64,000 nt of DNA from positions 3,975,501 to 4,039,500 of the forward strand of contig NZ_CP053564.1 in NCBI RefSeq assembly GCF_013155125.1, read 5' to 3'. The DNA comes from Pseudonocardia broussonetiae (GTDB taxonomy: Bacteria > Actinomycetota > Actinomycetes > Mycobacteriales > Pseudonocardiaceae). Both the position numbers and the translations under genes were made by a program. The notes below the pieces were generated by a model. It was not told the origin of the DNA. It saw only the letters and a program-made list of their open reading frames with translations, and searched no databases. Of this stretch, positions 48,794 to 58,300 are shown one piece after another (positions within the stretch are counted from its first letter, which is position 1; each line of letters begins with the position of its first letter).

Positions 48794-50074
48794 TCAGAGG
48801 CCCGGTTCGAGATCTTCGAACCGGGCCTTTGCCGTTGGAGTCAGCGGAAAGTCAGCAAGAGTGGTCGTGTCGGGGTCGCCTCCATCGTCGTCCATCGCCT
48901 GCAGGATGCGGTGATGGTTGTCGGTGCGGCGCGTGTAGAGGTCGAGCGTGGTGGACGAGCGCTCGTGTCCCATCACCCTCTGCACCATGTTGATGGGCAC
49001 GCCGTCGTCGACCAGCCACGTCGCGTAGGAATGGCGAAGGTCGTGGAAGCGCAGTCCGCCAGGGGCGTGCTCCGCGATGTACGACACCGCGGCGGGCTCG
49101 GTGTCGAACGGCTTGCTGATCGTCGCGCCGCCCGACTCGACCCATGTGGCGAGGAAGCGGTCATCACCGGTGTGCGTGATGCGGCCGAGGAGGCCGGCCC
49201 GAACGAGTGCCGGTCGCCAGACCCGGATTCGGAACAGTGTTCGTCGCAGCGGCCTCCCGACTTGGTTGCCGAAGATCAGGCCGTTGTCTCCGAGCGGATG
49301 GTGCTCGAGGTGCGTTGCGAGGATCGGGCGCACCCAGGACGGGACCGGGATGACCCGCCGGCCCGCAGCGGATTTGGGAAACGGCTTGAAAGTGGTGGTT
49401 CCGCTGACCTCGACCACGGTGCGGACTACTCGTACTGTCCGGAGCCCGTCGTCGATCGCGTCGTCGCACAGCCCGGCAAGTTCGCCCCATCGCATCCCCG
49501 TGCCCGCGGCGGTGGCAATCAGTGCCCGGTAGCGGAGCGGCACAACGGGCAGCAATCGATGGCGAACGAGGTTCCGCTCCACGATCTGATCCGCTGTGTC
49601 GCGCTTGCGCCGGCGAGGAACCTTGACGCCGTCGCACGGGTTGTAGGCGATCTTCCGATCGCGGACAGCGGCCCGCAGGACGGCTGACAGGAGCCGGTGG
49701 GCCTCTGCGACAGTGGCCGCAGAACGCCGCTGACCGAGATCGCTGATCCATTCCTGAACGCTGGTGTGATCGATCCGGCCGAGTGCCCAGGTGCCCCACG
49801 CAGGGAGGACGTGGGTGCGCATGACCGAGGCGTCTCGGGCCCGCGTCGTGATCTCGTCGTTGCGACTGCTCAGCCAGCGGGTTGCGTAGGGTGCCAGCAG
49901 CATCCGGCCCGCGTGCGGATCGACGTAAAGTCCGCGCGTCAGGCTGGTCTCGAGCTCGGCGAGGAATCGTTTCGCGTCCCGCTTGGTGGCGAAGGTCTTC
50001 GCCCGCTGACGACCGGAGGGATCGCGCCAGTTCGCGCGCCAGCTGCCTGCGGGTGTCGGTGTGATGTGGGCCAT
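48794..50074 (-). CDS. tyrosine site-specific integrase of element B
   Basis: A 426-residue phage-type integrase. The N-terminal arm-binding fold reads GSWRANWRDPSGRQRAKTFA, followed by the core-binding domain (APYATRWLSSRNDEITTRAR). The catalytic domain has Arg in GTGMRWGELAGL, RFHDLRHSYATWLVDDG, VMGHERSSTTLDLY and Tyr in LDLYTRR. It is intact. ATG 50074 shares one base with the excisionase stop. It is only moderately similar to the element A integrase, consistent with a different tRNA-Val target. Confidence 0.94.
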   Translation of the reverse strand: MAHITPTPAGSWRANWRDPSGRQRAKTFATKRDAKRFLAELETSLTRGLYVDPHAGRMLLAPYATRWLSSRNDEITTRARDASVMRTHVLPAWGTWALGRIDHTSVQEWISDLGQRRSAATVAEAHRLLSAVLRAAVRDRKIAYNPCDGVKVPRRRKRDTADQIVERNLVRHRLLPVVPLRYRALIATAAGTGMRWGELAGLCDDAIDDGLRTVRVVRTVVEVSGTTTFKPFPKSAAGRRVIPVPSWVRPILATHLEHHPLGDNGLIFGNQVGRPLRRTLFRIRVWRPALVRAGLLGRITHTGDDRFLATWVESGGATISKPFDTEPAAVSYIAEHAPGGLRFHDLRHSYATWLVDDGVPINMVQRVMGHERSSTTLDLYTRRTDNHHRILQAMDDDGGDPDTTTLADFPLTPTAKARFEDLEPGL

Positions 50075-50343
50075 CAGGCTGTCTCCGATTGGTCGTTGAG
50101 CCATGCGTGGAATCGAACTCGAGGGATGATCCAGCGCCGTCCCAGCCGCTTCGCCGGGATCGCGCCTTCCTTCACGAGCTCGTAGGTGAGGCCGACACTG
50201 ATGCCGAGACGGACTGCGACCTGATCCACCGTGTAGATCTCTATGAGTGGAAGGTCGTTGACCGATGTCGGGTCGGTGGGATTGATCAAGGTCGTATCCC
50301 AACGCTGGCGCCGGAATGACCTTGAAGCGGTTTCGTTGGTCAT
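50074..50343 (-). CDS. excisionase / HTH DNA-binding protein of element B
   Basis: An 89-residue MerR/AlpA-like HTH protein (IEIYTVDQVAVRLGISVGLT, YELVKEGAIPAKRLGRRWII). ATG 50343 is preceded by GGAGAAG. The stop codon overlaps the integrase start by one base, so the two are co-translated. It is the probable recombination directionality factor. Confidence 0.86.
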   Translation of the reverse strand: MTNETASRSFRRQRWDTTLINPTDPTSVNDLPLIEIYTVDQVAVRLGISVGLTYELVKEGAIPAKRLGRRWIIPRVRFHAWLNDQSETA

Positions 50344-51027
50344 CTTCTTCTCCACTTCGCTTGGGCGACCGCAGGCGGGAGCCGTTGAGAACACCAGGCG
50401 ATTCACCCAACGCCGCCCTGGGTGTGAGCTGGCGGCCTCCACTGTCGTCATCGAAGTGGCACGGAAGGTTCCCCGCGCGCTGCGGCTGAACCGGCGATGT
50501 CGCTGCTCGAGCTTGTGCTGTTCCCCCTTTCCCGCACGTGCAGCCGAGCCCGGCGTGACTGGCGTGTGTCGAACGCGATTCGGACGAGTTTCCCCCACGG
50601 ATGACCGGTCGCGAGCGGAGCAACTAACCGCTGTGGAGGTACGAGTCCGAATGTGGATGAACCTGCCGCCAGTATCCGGAACGGAGCGTCGGGTTCAATT
50701 CGATTGCGATGTCGTCGGTTTCAACGAACTCATACGCTCATGTTGCGATGATCTCGGCTTCGACCTGGTTGATCCCTGCCGTTGCCCCCGGCGGAGCAAG
50801 ATATGCGCTAAGTAGACCTTCGGTCTACAACGCGCGCTGTGACGTCCGGAACCGGGGGGTTCCGTACTCATGCTTGTCCACAACGGGTCAGCACGGCCCG
50901 ATTTGTCCACATGTCCTCGATTCGTGTCCCGTGCGGAGTGCGCACTTGCTGCCATGGCAGGTCACGGCCGAAAGGGTGAGTATTGTGCTGGTTTGGGACT
51001 GGGACGCGCGTCGCGAGGTGTCATCTG
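50344..51027. other. intergenic region between excisionase and mobilization genes of element B
   Basis: About 680 bp without a supported gene. It contains the candidate nic motif and hairpin at 50799-50828 and must hold the divergent promoters for the xis-int and mob operons. GC content drops in parts (for example around 50700-50760), as often seen near origins of transfer. Confidence 0.5.
50799..50828. other. candidate nic/oriT motif with hairpin, element B
   Basis: AGATATGC at 50799-50806, preceded by GAGCA, lies 5 bp before the perfect stem GTAGACC-TTC-GGTCTAC (50812-50828). The motif and following hairpin recur at 42192-42217 in element A, although the stem sequences differ. The hairpin could alternatively be a terminator. 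Confidence 0.45.
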
Positions 51028-51246
51028 ATGTCGCCGAATGACGAGATCGACCCGCTGATGATCACTTGGTTACGCGATGCGCAAGACCGGCTCTTCCATG
51101 CCGTGCCGGCCGACCAACTCCCGCCTCAGCGGGATCCACCCGGGCCTATCGCGCTCTGCGGACGGCTGGTGCTGCTGACCTCGCTGCTTGACGATCCGGC
51201 GGGTGCGGCGTGCAAGCCGTGCCTATGGAGGATCTCTCCGCGCTGA
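51028..51246 (+). CDS. small hypothetical protein with Cys pairs
   Basis: A 72-residue protein starting MSPNDEIDPLMITWLRDAQD. The C-terminal half contains ALCGRLVLLTSLLDD and ACKPCLW, so a CxxC with another upstream Cys may bind zinc. GAGGTG precedes ATG 51028. It lies 54 bp upstream of the MobC-like gene and may lead the mobilization operon. No family is recognised; small Cys-pair proteins of this form occur in actinobacterial mobile elements, but that is only context. Confidence 0.55.
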   Translation: MSPNDEIDPLMITWLRDAQDRLFHAVPADQLPPQRDPPGPIALCGRLVLLTSLLDDPAGAACKPCLWRISPR

Positions 51247-51300
51247 GTGGCAGCGTGACGTCGGCGTCGTGGGCGGCGCCGGGAACCGCGGGGCACGGCC

Positions 51301-51768
51301 GTGGCCGTCACGGCGTACAGCCTTGATCCGGTGAACAGCGTCAACCGACCCGGGCCAGGGCCACGTCGACGTCGCCCGCCGGCCGACGCCCCCCGCCGGC
51401 ACGAGGTGCGGGTGCGGCTGAGCCCCGTCGAAGCCGACGCTGTGGGCGCGGCCGCACGGCGCGACGGGCTGTCGGTCGGGGCCTGGGTCGGGCAGCTCGC
51501 AGTGGGACGGGCACAGGGCCAAGCACACCCGGTGTCGGTTTCGTGGCAGGAGCTCGTCGCTGAGCTGATTCGCTTTCGGGCCGATGTCCGCCGGGCGGTG
51601 GACCTCATCGAGGAGGTCACGCCGGGCGCACAGCTACCCGGAGCCGTCGTCGTCGCCGAGCTTGCGGGTGAGCTGCTGGGCCGGGTTGACGCCGTGACGG
51701 CTGCAGCCCTTGCGGTTGGTAGGCCGGGCCTGGCTGCGGCCATTCGCGGCCGGCACCCGGGACCATGA
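51301..51768 (+). CDS. MobC-like relaxosome protein, element B
   Basis: A 155-residue protein with a ribbon-helix-helix-like core (EVRVRLSPVEADAVGAAARR, SVGAWVGQLAVGRAQ) matching the MobC-like protein of element A (VVVRFSDAELAVVRERA, AVGAWIGETV). It has a longer C-terminal helical tail. GTG 51301 begins the frame; a shorter start inside the Pro/Arg-rich leader is possible. The stop overlaps the relaxase ATG by 4 bp. Confidence 0.75.
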   Translation: MAVTAYSLDPVNSVNRPGPGPRRRRPPADAPRRHEVRVRLSPVEADAVGAAARRDGLSVGAWVGQLAVGRAQGQAHPVSVSWQELVAELIRFRADVRRAVDLIEEVTPGAQLPGAVVVAELAGELLGRVDAVTAAALAVGRPGLAAAIRGRHPGP

Positions 51769-53237
51769 TCACCAAGGTCGTGCACGGATGGCGGCCAGCC
51801 GGGTTGTTGGCCTACCTGCTGGGCCCCGGTACGGCCGAGGTGCACCGTTCGCCTCGGGTGATCGCGAGCTGGGACGGCCTCGATGCGGGCTGGCAGCCGG
51901 AGCGGACCGGGCCGTCCGAGTACGATCTGCGGCTCGGTCCGCTGGTGGATGCGCTGCACGCGCCGGCGGTCGCTGCGGGTCTGCCGACTCGCGCGCCCCG
52001 GAACGGGTCGAAGCGCGGGTACGTCTGGCATTGCTCGGCCCGGCTCGCCGCGTCGGACCGCACGCTGAGCGACGGGCAGTGGGCGGACATCGCTCGGGAA
52101 CTGCTTGATGGCGCGGGCATCGCCGAGCGCGGCGATCCGGGTGAGCCGCGCTGGGTGGTGATCCGGCATGCGGATGACCACATCCATATCGCGGTCGTTC
52201 TCGTGCGCCAGGACACCGGTCGCAGGTTCTGGCCGCATCACGACTACCCGAAGTTGCGGTCAGCGGCTCGGGCCATCGAGCAACGCCTCGGCCTGACCGT
52301 CACCGCCGTGGCCGACGACACCGCGGCGCGGCGGCCGGGTCGCGGCGAGACGGAGAAGGCGGCTCGGCGCGGGCGGGGTCCGGCCAGGCCCGAGCTGCGC
52401 CGCGCCGCGCAGCAGGCGGCGATCCGGGCGGGCGGGCCGGAGGAGTTCGTCGCGGAGCTGCGGGCGATGGGCTACCTGGCTGAGCTGCGACGCGGGCCCT
52501 CGGGTGACGCCCTGGGTTACCGGATCGGGCGAGCGGGTGACGTCACGGCGGCGGGCCAGCAGGTCTTCTACAGCGGCAGCAAGCTTGCCCCCGATCTGTC
52601 GTTGCCGCAGCTGCGCCGTCGATGGGCCCAGAACCCGGACCGGCCCGGCCTGGGTGGGCGGCCGTTGTCGGCGGAGGCCGAGGACCTCGTCGTGCGCGCC
52701 CGGGTGGCCGTCGGCGCGCGGGATTCGCGAGAAGGCGTCGACGGCATCGTCCATGCCACCGGCGATGTGCTGACCGCGCTCGCCGCGAACGACCGGGGCC
52801 ACAAGCGGGGCTGGTGGGATGCCGCCGAACGGTACGAGCGGGCCTCGCGGCCGCCGGGTGGGCGGGTTCCCGACGTCGGCCCGGTGGGGGCGGAGCTGAG
52901 GTTGCTCGCACGGAGACTGCTCGCTGCTCGCGGTTTCCGCGGGAAGGCCGCGGTCGGCTCGGTGGCTCTGGCGATCGCCGTGGCCGGGCTGCTGCAGGAG
53001 GTCGCGGCCTGGCAACGCCAACGGGGCCGCGAACATCAGGCAGCTGCGGCCGACGCTGCGGGCGCTCGCTTGCAGGCCCGCCACGTGCGTCAGCGGGATC
53101 CCGACTTCGGCTCGGCAGCGGTGCAGGGGAGCGGGAGGGAACGCGCTGGATTCACCAGGGAGCCAGGCTCGGCGATACAGCTGGTGCCGGAGAGCGAGGC
53201 GGGGATGACGCGACGATCAACAGGCCCGCGGCGATGA
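51765..53237 (+). CDS. relaxase/mobilization nuclease, element B
   Basis: A 490-residue relaxase homologous to the element A enzyme over most of its length. The N-terminus is MITKVVHGWRPAGLLAYLLG, the block VIASWDGLDAGWQPERTG follows, and the metal motif is VIRHADDHIHIAVVLVRQD. Further shared blocks are RRFWPHHDYPKLRSAARAIE and QQVFYSGSKLAPDLSLPQL. ATG 51765 overlaps the MobC-like stop, and its own stop overlaps the next gene. It is predicted to nick the element's oriT. The similarity suggests that both elements belong to one mobilization family. Confidence 0.87.
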   Translation: MITKVVHGWRPAGLLAYLLGPGTAEVHRSPRVIASWDGLDAGWQPERTGPSEYDLRLGPLVDALHAPAVAAGLPTRAPRNGSKRGYVWHCSARLAASDRTLSDGQWADIARELLDGAGIAERGDPGEPRWVVIRHADDHIHIAVVLVRQDTGRRFWPHHDYPKLRSAARAIEQRLGLTVTAVADDTAARRPGRGETEKAARRGRGPARPELRRAAQQAAIRAGGPEEFVAELRAMGYLAELRRGPSGDALGYRIGRAGDVTAAGQQVFYSGSKLAPDLSLPQLRRRWAQNPDRPGLGGRPLSAEAEDLVVRARVAVGARDSREGVDGIVHATGDVLTALAANDRGHKRGWWDAAERYERASRPPGGRVPDVGPVGAELRLLARRLLAARGFRGKAAVGSVALAIAVAGLLQEVAAWQRQRGREHQAAAADAAGARLQARHVRQRDPDFGSAAVQGSGRERAGFTREPGSAIQLVPESEAGMTRRSTGPRR

Positions 53238-53872
53238 CTCGTCGTAGTGACCAGGCAGTACTGGCGATCGTGCGGCTGGTCGGAGTCCAGGACACGGACG
53301 TCACCGTCCAGCATCCGGGCACGGACGAAGCGGCCGTGGCGGTGCGGATCGGGCGGACTCTGCTGTATTTGCATCAGCAGACGACGGCCGAGCACTTCCT
53401 CAACGTCTGGCTGGAGAGCCACGAGGCGGCCAGGGCGCTGCCGGTCAATGCCGACCGCAGGACCATCCGGGGTCTGCGGGGGATGCCCGAACCCGGTGTC
53501 GTCGTCAACGCCATCGGCCGTCCGGCGTCCAGCGTGACCATCGTCGGCGAGGGGGAGCAGGTTCACCGCTCGTACCTGCGGATCCAGCTCGGTCGTGTCG
53601 CGTTCGAGGTACGGGACCATGGTGCGTTCCACAGCTGTACCAATGCGTTCCGCGACGCGTACAACCTTGCTCGGTACGTCTTCGTGCCGCCGGGCTCCGA
53701 GCGGGTGCTCCGGGGTGCCGTGGACGTCGCGTCGGACGCCTTCTTCCCGGCGTTGGTCAAGCGGGACCTTCGAGCGACGCCGTCGCGGCTGCGGCCCGCC
53801 GCGGCAGCTCCCCCGCAGCGTTCGGAGTCGGGGCCGTACCGCCGGCCGCCGACATCGGGGACGGCGCGATGA
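53234..53872 (+). CDS. relaxase-coupled protein of unknown function
   Basis: A 212-residue protein with no recognised family. It is mixed alpha/beta (TVQHPGTDEAAVAVRIGRTL, SVTIVGEGEQVHRSYLRIQL, FEVRDHGAFHSCTNAFRDAY) with a Pro/Arg-rich disordered tail after about residue 185. Both ends overlap neighbours by ATGA, so it is translated with the relaxase and with the next unknown gene. It has no signal peptide or membrane helix. A relaxosome or DNA-processing accessory role is inferred only from position. Confidence 0.6.
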   Translation: MTRRSDQAVLAIVRLVGVQDTDVTVQHPGTDEAAVAVRIGRTLLYLHQQTTAEHFLNVWLESHEAARALPVNADRRTIRGLRGMPEPGVVVNAIGRPASSVTIVGEGEQVHRSYLRIQLGRVAFEVRDHGAFHSCTNAFRDAYNLARYVFVPPGSERVLRGAVDVASDAFFPALVKRDLRATPSRLRPAAAAPPQRSESGPYRRPPTSGTAR

Positions 53873-54759
53873 GCACCGACTACCCACTGCTCGCGGTTCC
53901 CGGCTATGAGCTGTACCAGCTCGCGCACATCGCCACGTTCATCGCGGACGGGCTCGTCCGACACCGGCGTGCGGCCGTGGCGCGGGACCGCCCGGGTCGG
54001 CGCCGGGCGGCGCGCGATGTGCACGCCGGTCGCGCGGCCCTCGCCAACGCCACCGGCGATCCGTCCGCGGCGGGCGGGCCGCTGCCGCGTCCACTCGACA
54101 CCGATACCTACCGCGCTGCGCGCGGGTTGCTGGCCGGGCAGATGGAGCGTCAGGCGCTGGTCGTGTCGCTGTCCAGCCTCGGCCGCGACAGCTGGGCGGT
54201 TGTCGGGTTCGTGCCCGGGCTCGGCCCCGTCGGCGCAGAGCTGGCGAACCACGACCTGGCCGGAGCGCTGCGGGAACACGTCCTCACTCGGCCCGCCCGG
54301 GAGCTCGTCGGGTGGAGCGTGACCGATCGGCCGCTGCGACTGGGCCAGGACCGGTGGGGCACAGCCGATGAGGCCGCTGCCGCGGCCGACCTCGATCCAC
54401 GACGCGCGCAGCACCAGGCGGTCGGGCGGCACCTGCGAGGTGTGTCGAGCGAGGTCGATGGGGTGATCGCCGAGAAGTTCGCCGGCGACGACCTCGATGC
54501 AGCTTCCGCGGCCCCGGCACGCACGCCTCAGCGGGCCGCGTCCTCGCAGACGTCCAGCGAGGCGACGGCGCGGCAGCCGTTCCGAGCCGCGTCGCGTGCA
54601 CTGGCGGTCGAAGCCGACGATGACGCCCTCGAGCGCCTCAACCAGCAGAGCGAAGCGTCCAGTGCCCGCGCAGCCCGTGGCGACGTGCCCGGCCGTGCCC
54701 CGCGCCTCCCGCAAGTGGGCGCCCGACCTGCGCCCGGTCGCGGCCCGATCAGGCCGTGA
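53869..54759 (+). CDS. relaxase-operon protein of unknown function
   Basis: A 296-residue protein without a recognised family. The N-terminal 40 residues (YPLLAVPGYELYQLAHIATF) are followed by an Arg-rich segment and a central domain (RQALVVSLSSLGRDSWAVVG, GPVGAELANHDLAGALREHV). The C-terminal 80 residues are Ala/Arg-rich and probably disordered. It overlaps the upstream gene by 4 bp and the convergent prepilin peptidase gene by 11 bp. It is the last gene of the mobilization operon. Confidence 0.6.
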   Translation: MSTDYPLLAVPGYELYQLAHIATFIADGLVRHRRAAVARDRPGRRRAARDVHAGRAALANATGDPSAAGGPLPRPLDTDTYRAARGLLAGQMERQALVVSLSSLGRDSWAVVGFVPGLGPVGAELANHDLAGALREHVLTRPARELVGWSVTDRPLRLGQDRWGTADEAAAAADLDPRRAQHQAVGRHLRGVSSEVDGVIAEKFAGDDLDAASAAPARTPQRAASSQTSSEATARQPFRAASRALAVEADDDALERLNQQSEASSARAARGDVPGRAPRLPQVGARPAPGRGPIRP

Positions 54760-55372
54760 CCAGCACCGCGATCAGTGTCCCTGTCACCATCGACGGGCCG
54801 TACGGCACGATCACGACCCGACCCGAACGAACCGCCAGGAGAGCGGCGGTTGCCAGGATGAACAGCGCCCAGGCGAGCAGGCCGACGTACACGGTGAACC
54901 AGCCGCTCCAGGCCAGGCACGCGGTCAGGCTCGGCGCGAGCTTGACGTCGCCCCAGCCAACCGCGGCGTCGCTCAGCCACTTCCCGATGATCGCGAGGAG
55001 AAGACCGGCGACGAAGCCGTACAGCGCGCGTCTGCCGTCGGCGTGCCCGCCGACGGCAGCAAGTGTGATCGTCACGGCGACGCCGGCCGCGAGGCAGCCG
55101 GTGAGGACGTCGGGGAGCCTGCGCTCGTGGGCGTCGACCAGCGCCGCAGCGCCGGCCAGGACCAGGACGGGAAGCAGTCCGACCGCGTGGCCGGTCTCGA
55201 GCCGTGCGCCCGCCGCGGCGCCGACGCCTCCGAGGGCCACGGCAAGCGCGAAGCGGACCGGCGCCGTGGTGACGGCGTTCCGGTGCGCGGTCGCGTCGGC
55301 GAGGCGAACCAGCAGGGGCGTGAGTGCGGCCGCGCCGACGGCGCAGCTTGCCGACACGAGGATCGCCGCCAC
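54749..55372 (-). CDS. prepilin peptidase, A24 family (TadV-like)
   Basis: A 207-residue polytopic aspartyl protease without the N-terminal methylase domain, as in TadV. The two catalytic Asp are in AALVDAHERRLPD (near residue 80) and GWGDVKLAPS (near residue 140), each beside a transmembrane helix. It is the last gene of a leftward Tad locus and is predicted to mature the Flp/TadE-type pilins encoded upstream. It lies 7 bp after the LysM/BTAD gene. Confidence 0.88.
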   Translation of the reverse strand: MAAILVSASCAVGAAALTPLLVRLADATAHRNAVTTAPVRFALAVALGGVGAAAGARLETGHAVGLLPVLVLAGAAALVDAHERRLPDVLTGCLAAGVAVTITLAAVGGHADGRRALYGFVAGLLLAIIGKWLSDAAVGWGDVKLAPSLTACLAWSGWFTVYVGLLAWALFILATAALLAVRSGRVVIVPYGPSMVTGTLIAVLVTA

Positions 55373-55379
55373 CCGGGCC

Positions 55380-58300
55380 TCAGCTGGTCGGGACGCGGAG
55401 GCCGTGGGGGAACAGGGCGTCGAACACCGCGAAGCTCTCGGGTGGAAGATCCTCGCCGACCTCGAACCCTCGCTCGGCGAGGAGCAGCTCGGCGTGTTCG
55501 CGCATCTCGGCGAGGTCGCCTGCCCTGTGCGCGATGCGCATCAGGTCGGTGAACGGGCGATCGGAGGTGCGGTCCGGGTCGACCCGTTGGGCCGCCTCGG
55601 CCGCGAACCGGGCGAGCTCGATGTCGCCGTCGTCGAGTGCGAGGTCGACCAGCTCGTGGGCGGTGTCGATGATGAATCCGGGGATGAGGTGCTCGTGGCG
55701 CTGGTCGGGGTTGTGCAGCCATCCGTATCCCCGCTGCCGCAGCGGGTGGAGCACCGGGCCGCGGACGAGCCCCAGGGCGTTCTCGTAGTCGTCGGTCGCG
55801 TCGGCTCGTCGACCGGCAGCGACGCGGGCCTGCGCGCGTTTGCGCAGGCGACGGAACAGGTCCCAGTCCATGAGGTGCCCGGTGATCCGGTATCGGTCAC
55901 CGCCGGCCGGCGAGATGCTCGGGATGTGGTCGACGGGCGGGTCGACGCTGTGGTCCTTGCCGGCCCACTGCCGCGCCTCCGCAACGGCCCGTCGGATGGT
56001 CGGAGGCCGCACGGTGCTGCCCTCCGGCCAGAGGTCCGTTGTGATCTTGTCCCGGTCGACCCCCGTCGGGTGCAGCGCCAGATAGACCACGACCTCGACG
56101 TACCAGCTGCGCCGCTTCTCGGGTGGGGGTCCGGCAGCGTCGAAGGCCGGTTCGCCGAGGATGGAGACGAGCGGGCGGGATGACGGACCCTCGACGTGCC
56201 ACAGCGCGACGTCGTCGTCCAGTCCCGGATCATGTTTCTCCACCAGGAGCAGCCGTCGAAGCGCGACTTCGTCCGGCTGCTGATCAGGAGGCTCCGCGAG
56301 GTGCGGTATGTGGGCTGGAGCTTCATGCAGATCGTCGATCTGGATCTCGAGTGGAGCGGAGTCGGGGGCGCCCGCATCGAGTTGCAGCGATCCGTCGCTG
56401 CGCATGTCGTTCGCCCAGGGCTGCGGTTCGGGCGCGGACGGTACTGGCACATCGTGATCCAGCGCGGTGCCGATGACGGAGAGCAGTCCGAGGGCGATGT
56501 CGGCCGGCATCTGCTCGGCGCGCAGCGTTCCCGTATCCAGCCGCGGTATCTGGACCGTGCCGTCGGAGTCGATGTGCACCTGCTCCCCGGGCAGCGTCGT
56601 CGGTGCTCCGGCGATGATGATGGCGGCCGACTTCCGTTCGCCGCTTGCGAGATCACCGCACAACTCGGCGAGCGCCTCTAGGTGCGCCTTGTCGGGTTCG
56701 GCCACGAGCAGGACTGTGACGACCCAGGAGTCGCTGAGCCGGTCCTGGATCCGCATGTCCACGACGGAGTCGCTGTCCACTCGCTCCAGGTGCTCCTGCG
56801 TCACAGACATCGCCGCTCGCAGGCGATCGGCCGCGACCCGAACGTCGTGCACCTGCTCGACCCGGTTCGGGGGGAGGTCGGTCAGGGCGGCCTCCAGCCC
56901 GACGACCATGATCGAGGTGTCGTCGGCCCAACGGCATGTGCCCAGCTCCACCGCCATGTTCCGCAGCAGATCGACCGTCCTGGTCCGGTCGCCGACGAGG
57001 TGCAGCGCTCCGGCCCGCTCGGCATCGACCAGCAGGGTCGCTCCGTCCTCGCCAATGCCGATGGAGACGAGAGCGGGGAACGGATTCGCGACGCCGACCG
57101 CCTCCTGCTCCGTGATCGGCAGTCTTGCCTCCGCATCTACGTGCCATACCGATCCCTCGTCCTCCGCGACGAACGGCGCGACCGCCTCCCGTCGCTCGAT
57201 GAGCACGAGATCGATGCCCGTCGGTGCGAGCCAGACGGCATCCAGCGACGGCAAGCTGGGACTCAGACCGGGCGTGGCGGTGAGGGATCTCAGCACGGTG
57301 TCCAGGAACCGCGTGCCGGCAGTCTGTGCGGCGGCGACAGTGGCGGACTCGAGCCGGGAATGGTCCAGATCGGGCAGGGCGATCTGGCGGCCGGCGCGGC
57401 GCCACCGCGTCTGACGGCGCCGGTACGCGACGATACCGGCGACGATCCCGCTGGCGGCGAGTCCTGAGACGACGAGAGTCGCCGGAACCGCGAACGACGG
57501 CTGCTCCGAATCTGTGTCGCCTGCTGGATCGCTCGGCGGGGCCAGTGCCGATGTCTCGGGCGGCGCGATCGAGGGTGGCGGATCCCCGGTCGGGGCCGGG
57601 GGCTCGCTTAGCGGTGATGGGGTGGTGCGGGGTGGCAGGACGGGTGCGGCGCCGTCAACCGGCGGTGGGATGTCGCCCGCCCGTTGCTCGACGGGTCCCT
57701 CAGCGGTGGGGACGGAAAGGAGCCAGCCGGGGCGGATCACGTCGGGGTCATTCAGATAGCTGCCGTCTGGCTGGCGGACACCGACGTTGACCTCGTAGAG
57801 GTCCGGGTACCGCGCAGGGTCGCCGAGGTACTGGTCCGCGAGACCGGTGAGGCTGTCCCCGACCTCGACACGCACTCGCCGCTCGGAGGGGTCCTGCTCG
57901 GCGGGCAGCCGCAGCTCCCACCCGACATGCAGGACCGATCCGTCGCTCAACCGGCCGCCGTCGGACTGGAGATGCCCGACGTTGAGATCGAAGATCTCGC
58001 GCCACCGCAGCGGATCGCCCAGGACGCGGGCTGCGATGTCCCACAACGTGTCACGCTCCTGCACGACGTGAACGGTCCCGGCCGCGGGTGATGACTCCGC
58101 CGACGCGGCGGCAGCGGGATGGATGGATGCGCCCACCGTGACGGGACGTGTGGTCGATGCGGTCGCCGGCGTCGTGGCCATGGTGAGGACCCAGCCGATG
58201 AGCAGGGCGGCGAGCGTGCGGGTCGTCCGGAACCCGAACCGATCGGCGCGCAGCCGCGGCAATGAGCCAACCTGGGCCGCGGTCTCGACCAGGATCGAGT

